Of a stretch of DNA of 6,414 bases, positions 1-4,471 are shown in pieces. Below the pieces are notes generated by a model, which saw only the letters and a list, made by a program, of their open reading frames with translations, was not told the origin of the DNA and did no database searches. The stretch covers positions 1 through 6,414 of the forward strand of contig JAUHXW010000174.1 of the NCBI GenBank assembly GCA_030426705.1. The letters are read 5' to 3'. Position 1 is the stretch's first letter. Each line of letters opens with the position of its first letter. This DNA comes from Gammaproteobacteria bacterium (GTDB lineage: Bacteria; Pseudomonadota; Gammaproteobacteria; Xanthomonadales; Marinicellaceae). The position numbers and the translations under genes are program-made.

Positions 1-246
1 GTTGAAGAGGAAACCACTTCTCCGGGTGGTATTGTGTTGCCAGGATCTGCCACTGAAAAGCCACAACGTGGTGAAGTGGTTGCGGTAGGTAACGGCCGTA
101 TTTTGGACAATGGCGAAGTTCGCGCTTTGGATGTTAAAGCGGGAGACCAAGTATTGTTCGGTAAATACTCTGGCAGCGAAGTTAAGGTGGATGGCGAAGA
201 ATACCTCGTCATGAAAGAAGAAGACATCATCGGAATCATAGGATAA
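1..246 (+). CDS. groES: Co-chaperonin GroES (5' end missing)
   Basis: This is the C-terminal 81 residues of GroES, the heptameric lid of the GroEL folding chamber in the cytoplasm. The frame is open from base 1. Alignment by eye with E. coli GroES starts at about residue 15, so roughly 14 residues and the start codon lie off the left edge. The mobile loop that docks on GroEL is visible as TSPGGIVLPGSA (residues 6-17 of the fragment), with the GGIVL contact motif. It is followed by the conserved RGEVVAVGNGRI strand and the C-terminal EEYLVMKEEDIIGII strand. The stop TAA at 244-246 is five bases before the groEL start codon, the usual groESL operon layout. The promoter, and any HrcA or sigma-32 control site, would lie outside the window. 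The family assignment is secure. Confidence 0.97.
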   Translation, partial: VEEETTSPGGIVLPGSATEKPQRGEVVAVGNGRILDNGEVRALDVKAGDQVLFGKYSGSEVKVDGEEYLVMKEEDIIGIIG

Positions 247-251
247 GAACA

Positions 252-1895
252 ATGAGTGCAAAAGAAGTCAAATTTTCAGAAGACGCACGTGCCAAAATGG
301 CGCGTGGTGTAAACGTATTAGCCAACGCAGTTAAAGTTACTTTGGGTCCTAAGGGCCGCAATGTGGTCTTGGAAAAAAGTTTTGGTGCCCCGACGGTAAC
401 CAAAGACGGTGTATCTTTGGCCAAAGAAATCGAACTGGAAGACAAGTTTGAAAACATGGGCGCGCAAATGGTTAAAGAAGTCGCTTCTCAAACCAATGAC
501 GTGGCCGGTGACGGTACCACTACAGCGACCATCTTGGCGCAAGCTTTTGTTCGCGAAGGTTTGAAAGCTGTGGCTGCGGGACGCAACCCAATGGATTTGA
601 AACGTGGTATTGACCAAGCAGTTGCTGTTGCGGTTGATGCGATCAAAGCACAAGCCACGCCGTGTAAAGAGTCTAAAGCCATTTCTCAAGTTGCTACCAT
701 CTCAGCTAACTCTGACGCTGCTGTCGGTGAAATCATTGCCAAGGCGATGGATAAAGTGGGTTATGAAGGCGTTATCACTGTTGAAGAAGGCTCTGGATTG
801 GAAAACGAGCTGGACGTGGTTGAAGGTATGCAATTTGACCGTGGATACTTGTCACCTTACTTCATCACCAACCAGGAGACCATGTCTGCTGATTTGGATG
901 ATGCGTTTATCTTATTACACGATAAGAAAATCTCTAACATACGTGATTTACTACCAGTATTGGAAGCTGTGGCCAAAACCGGCAAGAAATTGTTCATCAT
1001 CGCTGAAGACATCGAAGGTGAAGCTTTGGCTACTTTGGTGGTTAACAACATGCGCGGTACAGTTAAGGTTTGTGCGGTTAAAGCGCCTGGTTTCGGTGAC
1101 CGCAGAAAAGCCATGCTGGAAGACATTGCTGTGTTGACCGGTGGTACTGTGATTTCTGAAGAAGTCGGTTTGCAATTGGACAAAGCCACTTTGGAAGATT
1201 TGGGTTCTGCCAAACGCATTCAAGTGAACAAAGACAACACCACCATCATCGATGGCGCTGGTGAAGCCTCTGAAATCGAAGCGCGCGTGAACCAAATCCG
1301 TGCGCAAATCGAAGATGCAACCAGTGATTACGACAAAGAAAAATTGCAAGAGCGTGTGGCTAAATTGGCCGGCGGTGTTGCTGTGATCAAAGTGGGTGCT
1401 GCCACCGAAGTTGAAATGAAAGAGAAGAAAGACCGTGTTGATGATGCCTTGCACTCAACCCGTGCTGCCACTGAAGAAGGTGTGGTACCGGGTGGTGGTG
1501 TGGCCTTATTGCGTGCCCAAGCTGAAGTTATCGGCTTAAAAGGCGCCAATGAAGATCAAAATGTCGGTATCTCTATTGCCATCACTGCGATGGAAGAGCC
1601 TCTGCGTCAAATCGTTAACAACTGTGGTGAAGAGTCATCAGTAGTGGTTAACGAAGTGAAAAACGGAAAAGGCAACTACGGTTACAATGCGGCCACTGGT
1701 GAATACGTTGACATGATTGCTGAAGGTGTTCTGGACCCTGCCAAAGTGACCCGTTCTGCTTTACAACATGCAGCGTCTGTTGCTGGCTTGATGATCACCA
1801 CTGAATGTATGATTGCTGAACTGCCAAAAGAAGAAGCGCCAATGCCTGATATGGGCGGCATGGGCGGCATGGGTGGTATGGGCGGCATGATGTAA
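252..1895 (+). CDS. groEL: Chaperonin GroEL (Hsp60)
   Basis: Complete 547-residue group I chaperonin (E. coli GroEL has 548). It forms the double-ring ATP-driven folding chamber for cytoplasmic proteins together with GroES. Nucleotide-site residues are present: LGPKGRNV (31-38), KDG with D52, GDGTTTAT with D87 (86-93) and the catalytic D398 in DRVDDAL (394-400). The apical substrate/GroES-binding surface around Y199, Y203 and F204 (GYLSPYF) is conserved, as is the GGGVAL nucleotide-binding loop (414-419). The C-terminus is the disordered Gly-Met tail, four GGM units then a final M, which projects into the cavity. The start at 252 is supported by AGGA at 240-243, eight bases upstream, which overlaps the end of groES. 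No truncation or missing key residue is seen. Transcription very likely comes with groES and ends at the hairpin at 1921-1959. Confidence 0.99.
   Translation: MSAKEVKFSEDARAKMARGVNVLANAVKVTLGPKGRNVVLEKSFGAPTVTKDGVSLAKEIELEDKFENMGAQMVKEVASQTNDVAGDGTTTATILAQAFVREGLKAVAAGRNPMDLKRGIDQAVAVAVDAIKAQATPCKESKAISQVATISANSDAAVGEIIAKAMDKVGYEGVITVEEGSGLENELDVVEGMQFDRGYLSPYFITNQETMSADLDDAFILLHDKKISNIRDLLPVLEAVAKTGKKLFIIAEDIEGEALATLVVNNMRGTVKVCAVKAPGFGDRRKAMLEDIAVLTGGTVISEEVGLQLDKATLEDLGSAKRIQVNKDNTTIIDGAGEASEIEARVNQIRAQIEDATSDYDKEKLQERVAKLAGGVAVIKVGAATEVEMKEKKDRVDDALHSTRAATEEGVVPGGGVALLRAQAEVIGLKGANEDQNVGISIAITAMEEPLRQIVNNCGEESSVVVNEVKNGKGNYGYNAATGEYVDMIAEGVLDPAKVTRSALQHAASVAGLMITTECMIAELPKEEAPMPDMGGMGGMGGMGGMM
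1851..1886 (+). repeat. 9-bp tandem repeat encoding the GroEL MGG tail
   Basis: Four in-frame copies of a 9-base unit, ATGGGCGGC (the third copy is ATGGGTGGT), encode Met-Gly-Gly repeats at the end of GroEL. Two further ATG codons and the TAA follow. Such coding repeats are a normal part of the GroEL C-terminal tail, and their copy number can vary by slippage. Confidence 0.9.
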
Positions 1896-1920
1896 TCATC
1901 CCCCTTTACACCTGTATATA

Positions 1921-1959
1921 AAAGGCTCTGGAACTTTTTTCAGGGCCTTTTTTGTTTTT
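1921..1959 (+). terminator. Intrinsic terminator of groESL
   Basis: A 10-bp stem pairs AAAGGCTCTG (1921-1930) with CAGGGCCTTT (1941-1950), including one G-T wobble, around a 10-base loop. A T-rich tract follows (1948-1959, one interrupting G). It lies 25 bases after the groEL stop. The form is that of a classic rho-independent terminator. Confidence 0.93.
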
Positions 1960-2028
1960 GTGAGCATCATCACATTAATATTTCTGTTGACCCTTAAAAT
2001 GGGTAACAAGTTAGAGGTCAAGCTCACA
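1959..2028 (+). repeat. Nested inverted repeats
   Basis: TGTGAGC (1959-1965) is the exact reverse complement of GCTCACA (2022-2028). Inside it, TTGACC (1987-1992) is the exact reverse complement of GGTCAA (2016-2021). The two right arms are contiguous, so an RNA spanning both could form a 13-bp helix with a one-sided bulge at 1966-1986. A third, competing hairpin, GTTgACCC/GGGTAAC (1986-2007), shares the TTGACC arm. The pairings are read directly from the sequence; any function is unknown. Confidence 0.6.
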
Positions 2029-2064
2029 CACACCCTTTTCCCCCTTTCTTGATCTCTATGCCCA

Positions 2065-2099
2065 AAAAGACCGCTTCATCAGGCGGTCTTTTCTTTTTT
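2065..2099 (+). terminator. Strong intrinsic terminator with no gene immediately upstream
   Basis: A perfect 10-bp stem pairs AAAAGACCGC (2065-2074) with GCGGTCTTTT (2083-2092) around an 8-base loop, followed by C and six Ts (2094-2099). On the opposite strand the same stem is followed by five Ts, so it could work in both directions. The flanking CCC (2061-2063) and GGGGG (from 2100) might extend the helix. No coding sequence lies between this and the groEL terminator about 105 bases upstream. Confidence 0.88.
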
Positions 2100-2128
2100 G
2101 GGGGTTTCAGAAATCTCAACAGCAAAAC

Positions 2129-2156
2129 TTGCAACTTTCCAGACTGCCCTTACAAT
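2129..2156 (+). promoter_or_regulatory. Putative sigma-70 promoter of tusA, start site on the ATG
   Basis: TTGCAA (2129-2134, five of six consensus bases if read as TTGACA with one change plus one shift in preference) is separated by 16 bases from TACAAT (2151-2156, five of six). Counting seven bases from the end of the -10 places the transcript start at A2163, the first base of the tusA ATG. It is the best promoter-like pair in this gap; it has not been tested. Confidence 0.5.
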
Positions 2157-2162
2157 CTCTGC

Positions 2163-2396
2163 ATGACCGATAAAAATAGCCAACACATTGATGCCAAAGG
2201 ACTCAATTGTCCGATGCCCTTAATGCTACTCAAAAAAACGTTGCAGGACTTGCCTGCAGGTGTTGTGGTGACCATTGATGTGACCGACGAACATGCCGAA
2301 CTCGATTTTGAAACATGGTGTGAGCGTTTTGGACATGAATTGCAATGTTTGAACCAAGAGCAAGGTGTCTGGCGTTTTCAAATCACCAAAGTTTAA
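2163..2396 (+). CDS. TusA/SirA-family sulfur carrier protein
   Basis: A 77-residue protein of the TusA (SirA/YedF) family, small cytoplasmic proteins that carry persulfide sulfur on a conserved cysteine. TusA itself feeds tRNA thiolation, but other members serve different sulfur pathways. The family signature is clear: DAKGLNCPMPLMLLKKTL has the CPxP motif with the likely active cysteine C16 at the start of the first helix. The strand VVVTIDVTDEHAELDFETWCERFGHEL and the closing strand WRFQITK complete the two-layer fold. Two more cysteines, C53 and C62, are present. The ATG at 2163 is chosen because an in-frame extension to 2049 would run through the terminator at 2065-2099 and encode unrelated residues. 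No Shine-Dalgarno sequence is visible before 2163, and the promoter suggests a leaderless mRNA. The gene stands alone, without other tus genes, so its exact partner cannot be inferred. The family is firm; orthology to TusA proper is less so. Confidence 0.88.
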   Translation: MTDKNSQHIDAKGLNCPMPLMLLKKTLQDLPAGVVVTIDVTDEHAELDFETWCERFGHELQCLNQEQGVWRFQITKV

Positions 2397-2433
2397 TAGA
2401 GACCTTTGATCACGAATCGAGCAAAGGTCTCTA
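2397..2433 (+). terminator. Hairpin immediately after tusA, probable terminator
   Basis: A perfect 12-bp stem (TAGAGACCTTTG, 2397-2408, with CAAAGGTCTCTA, 2422-2433) encloses a 13-base loop and begins one base after the stop codon. The following sequence (AATAAATTTT) is only weakly T-rich, so termination may be inefficient. The hairpin may also protect the mRNA 3' end. Confidence 0.6.
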
Positions 2434-2516
2434 ATAAATTTTCAAAAAAACTGTGTTGTTTTCAACATGATTGGCATTTGTAAGAGTAAATAACTTCTGC
2501 AAGTGAGGAATTTATC

Positions 2517-3617
2517 ATGAAAACAACAACATTTTTGACTGCTTGTTTGCTGTTAGCAACAAATGTTCAGGCCGCCACCTTTTGTGTTTCTAACTCCACC
2601 ATGTTAGAAACCGTTTTGGATATCACTGAGAGTAATGGCCAGGATGATGTCATTAAAATCAAAACAGGGACTTATGTTCCGCTCAACGACTATGGTTTTC
2701 GCTTTTATATGGGTGAAAACCATGACATCGAAATATCTGGAAGTTGGGATAATGATTGTGCCGAACAATCCCTCAATCCACTGGATACAGTGTTAGATGG
2801 CGATAACAGCAATCGGGTTATCAGCTTTTATACCGACCAATCTTCATCCGCCATAACAGGTAGCATTCATATCAGCGTTTTGTCTATAAATAATGGCTTG
2901 TATCATGAGCAATCTTCAATCGCCTACAACACCTCTGGTTTAGGGTTCAGACTTAGTAATGGGTATGAAGGTAGTGTCACCATTGATCGTTTGTTTTTTA
3001 TGAATAATCGGTCAAATAGGTCATCCGCATTACGCGGTGATGGCGCCAAGCTGACCGTTAAAAACAGTGTGTTCTTTAACAATGAAAGTGACTATGGCAC
3101 TGTTTCTTCTGTAGCTGATAGGTTTTATTTCATCAATAACACTGTGGTTAGTAACAGCTATTATGATCAATTTAATGGTGGCAGCAGCAAAGCAGGATTG
3201 ATTGTTAGTCAATATACAGAAGCGGCCTTTATAGCCAACAATATACTTTGGAATAATTATGGAGAGGATGTAATTGGTATAACAAACACACAAGGAGACC
3301 CACTATTTTATTTATATAACAATGACTATCAGAGTGTCAGTGGTACATTTGACAACATGTCTGGAAATATTTCGGCTGATCCACAGCTAGAGTTTTTTGC
3401 ACCGCCAATTACTTCACCGGTAGTAGACAAGGGTTATGCAGAGCCCAGTGGCATCATTCCCTTCCCACCGCCTTTTTATTTGGCATGGACATATGGTGAT
3501 TTTGATTTTTTGAATTTTGATCGGGTGGTGAACAATCGGGTTGATATTGGGGCCATTGAAGCAGCTGCTGAAATTCCTATCTTTAAAAATGGATTTGAAC
3601 AACCCCGGGGTGGGTGA
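2517..3617 (+). CDS. Secreted right-handed beta-helix protein, choice-of-anchor Q-like, with GFE C-terminal tail
   Basis: A 366-residue exported protein of unknown function. Residues 1-19 form a Sec signal peptide: K2, a hydrophobic core at about 5-15, and a VQA cleavage site before A20. The mature part carries repeated short strands separated by asparagine turns (KNSVFFNNE 182-190, FINNTVVSN 205-213, FIANNILWNN 238-247, LYNNDYQS 266-273), as in pectate-lyase-like parallel beta-helices. The block at about 287-348 (ADPQL, then SPVVDKGYAEP, then RVDIGAIEA) matches the closing pattern of choice-of-anchor Q proteins, DP..., SPAIDAG..., DIGAYE. The extreme C-terminus is IFKNGFEQPRGG, a short tail of possible sorting function. 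Only two cysteines (C23, C81) remain after processing and could form a disulfide. Catalytic residues of known polysaccharide lyases are not recognised. The start is fixed by GAGGA at 2505-2509, seven bases upstream. The gene looks more AT-rich than its neighbours, in keeping with an accessory surface or secreted protein. Confidence 0.8.
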   Translation: MKTTTFLTACLLLATNVQAATFCVSNSTMLETVLDITESNGQDDVIKIKTGTYVPLNDYGFRFYMGENHDIEISGSWDNDCAEQSLNPLDTVLDGDNSNRVISFYTDQSSSAITGSIHISVLSINNGLYHEQSSIAYNTSGLGFRLSNGYEGSVTIDRLFFMNNRSNRSSALRGDGAKLTVKNSVFFNNESDYGTVSSVADRFYFINNTVVSNSYYDQFNGGSSKAGLIVSQYTEAAFIANNILWNNYGEDVIGITNTQGDPLFYLYNNDYQSVSGTFDNMSGNISADPQLEFFAPPITSPVVDKGYAEPSGIIPFPPPFYLAWTYGDFDFLNFDRVVNNRVDIGAIEAAAEIPIFKNGFEQPRGG

Positions 3618-3626
3618 TTTTTTGAT

Positions 3627-3665
3627 TTTCACAGCTTACAGTTTTTGATGCTGTAAGCTGTGAAA
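3627..3665. repeat. Perfect 15-bp hairpin between convergent genes
   Basis: TTTCACAGCTTACAG (3627-3641) pairs exactly with CTGTAAGCTGTGAAA (3651-3665) around a 9-base loop. It lies ten bases after the stop of the beta-helix gene and twelve bases beyond the stop of adk on the other strand. The position suggests a shared bidirectional terminator. However, neither strand has a U-tract after the stem: the T-rich stretch precedes the hairpin on the + strand and becomes an A-rich tail on the - strand. The run of As in the right arm gives only three Us at the end of the - strand stem. It is either a non-canonical terminator or a 3'-end stabilising structure. Confidence 0.7.
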
Positions 3666-3677
3666 GTAAGGGGTTGC

Positions 3678-4241
3678 TTAAAAGCGTAAAACCGCCTGAA
3701 TGCGCTCTTGTACGTCTTCGATACTGCCTTTACCGAGGATTTCGGTGACAATGTCTTGTTGTTTGTAGAAGTCAGCGACCGGAGCAGTTTGTTCTTTGTA
3801 TACATTCAAACGGTTTCTGACCACTTCTTCGGTGTCATCTGTACGGCCTTCGATCTCTGCTCTTTTGGCGATTCTGGCCACCACTTCATCGGGATCAACT
3901 TCAATCAACAGCGCGTGATCCAATGAGATTTCCAGCTCCTTTAACAAATTTTCCAACATTTCTGCTTGTTTAACGTTTCTGGGGAAACCGTCAAGAATAA
4001 AGCCTTGCTGCGCATCTTCTTCGCTCAAACGCTCTTTTAACATGCCCAATACGATTTCATCGGAAACCAAGTCACCTTTGTCCATCACTTCTTTGGCCGC
4101 CAGACCCAGTTCGGTTTTGGCCGCGATGGCACCGCGCAATAAGTCGCCGGTTGAAATGTGTGGAATGTTCAGTTTTTCAATGATGAGTTTGGCTTGGGTG
4201 CCTTTGCCGCTACCTGGAGCGCCTAATAATACGATTCTCAT
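3678..4241 (-). CDS. adk: Adenylate kinase, short form
   Basis: A 187-residue adenylate kinase, which interconverts ATP + AMP and 2 ADP in the cytoplasm and sets adenylate energy balance. The P-loop GAPGSGKGT is at 7-15, the AMP-binding segment TGDLLRGAI at 31-39, and the conserved FILDGFPRN at 81-89 includes the AMP-site arginine. EGRTDD (131-136) and VVRNRLNVY (140-148) supply the phosphate-binding arginines. The long LID insertion of the 214-residue E. coli enzyme, and its zinc-type cysteines, are absent. This is therefore the short form, as in Xanthomonas-type bacteria. The start at 4241 is chosen because MRIVLLGAPG is the usual N-terminus and an AAAGAG element lies about eight to thirteen bases upstream. 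An in-frame ATG at 4295 would add 18 atypical residues. A weak -10 candidate (AATAAT on the - strand, 4302-4307) has no convincing -35. It is transcribed divergently from pfp. Confidence 0.97.
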   Translation of the reverse strand: MRIVLLGAPGSGKGTQAKLIIEKLNIPHISTGDLLRGAIAAKTELGLAAKEVMDKGDLVSDEIVLGMLKERLSEEDAQQGFILDGFPRNVKQAEMLENLLKELEISLDHALLIEVDPDEVVARIAKRAEIEGRTDDTEEVVRNRLNVYKEQTAPVADFYKQQDIVTEILGKGSIEDVQERIQAVLRF

Positions 4242-4384
4242 AGTTTGCTCTTTGCTGAATAGTTGTTTCAAAAACCTGATAAGTGACGAAACCATGATGG
4301 CATTATTTGCTGTTTGAGGTCATGCAATGAAGCTTTTAATCAGGTAAAATCCTGTGATTGAAAACCTCATAACCATCGACGCAG

Positions 4385-4413
4385 GTCTTTGAGCGTAAAA
4401 AACGTGCTACAGT
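4385..4413 (+). promoter_or_regulatory. Putative extended -10 promoter of pfp
   Basis: TACAGT (4408-4413) is preceded by TG at 4405-4406, forming an extended -10 element (TGCTACAGT). The -35 is poor: GTCTTT (4385-4390) with a 17-base spacer is the nearest. The predicted start is near 4420, leaving a leader of about 50 bases. An inverted repeat CGTGC (4403-4407) / GCACG (4418-4422) surrounds the -10. Confidence 0.45.
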
Positions 4414-4422
4414 ACACGCACG
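4403..4422. promoter_or_regulatory. Dyad symmetric element over the pfp -10 region
   Basis: CGTGC (4403-4407) and GCACG (4418-4422) are exact reverse complements separated by ten bases that contain TACAGT. The spacing suits a dimeric regulator or a short 5' hairpin. The arms are only five bases long, so chance is a real alternative. Confidence 0.3.
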
Positions 4423-4471
4423 AAGCAGTTTAGTCAATACGAACCTCGAAATAACAGCAAGGATAAAACTT

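Larger units (their letters stand above)
1952..2099 (+). ncRNA. Candidate small RNA or structured non-coding unit
   Basis: Between the groEL terminator and the tusA promoter lies non-coding DNA with signs of its own transcription unit. There is a possible sigma-70 promoter TTGTTT (1952-1957), 18-base spacer, TAATAT (1976-1981), which predicts a start near 1988. Downstream is a strong intrinsic terminator at 2065-2099 with no gene before it. The predicted RNA would be about 110 bases. It would contain GTTGACCC/GGGTAAC (1986-1993 with 2001-2007, one bulged base) or, alternatively, TTGACC/GGTCAA (1987-1992 with 2016-2021). These are followed by a pyrimidine-rich single-stranded stretch (about 2023-2058) and the terminator hairpin. 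No known RNA family is recognised. The promoter overlaps the T-tract of the groEL terminator, which weakens its -35 assignment. The hairpin could instead be a second terminator for groESL. Confidence 0.35.

Noticed and set aside
318..689. Long open frames antisense to groEL (also 857-1219 and 951-1454)
   Set aside because: They are shadows of the biased codon use of groEL, with no ribosome-binding site or recognisable protein content.
1851..1889. Possible regulatory or satellite repeat
   Set aside because: It is the coding repeat for the Gly-Gly-Met tail that is normal in GroEL.
1999..2052. A 17-codon open frame ending just before the 2065 terminator, resembling a leader peptide
   Set aside because: No ribosome-binding site precedes it, it has no run of a regulatory amino acid, and the gene after the terminator has its own promoter. 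It is most likely chance.
2049..2162. In-frame upstream extension of the tusA reading frame by 38 codons
   Set aside because: It runs straight through the intrinsic terminator at 2065-2099, lacks a ribosome-binding site, and encodes residues not found in the family, whose N-terminus begins just before the CPxP segment.
2453..2468. Small hairpin GTGTTG-TTTT-CAACAT upstream of the beta-helix gene
   Set aside because: The stem is only five to six bases, has no T-tract and no good promoter alignment, so neither a terminator nor an operator can be supported.
2471..2499. TTGGCA at 2471-2476 as a -35 for the beta-helix gene
   Set aside because: No acceptable -10 lies 16-18 bases downstream. TTGTTT (2456-2461) with TGTAAG (2479-2484) is also weak, so no promoter was called.
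2517..2576. Lipobox-like L-T-A-C at residues 7-10 of the beta-helix protein
   Set aside because: Cysteine at position 10 leaves too short a hydrophobic stretch before it for a lipoprotein signal, while a good VQA signal-peptidase I site follows at 17-19.
4242..4295. In-frame upstream extension of adk by 18 residues
   Set aside because: Adenylate kinases start at the M-R-I-V-L-L-G strand just before the P-loop, and the ATG at 4241 has its own purine-rich element upstream.
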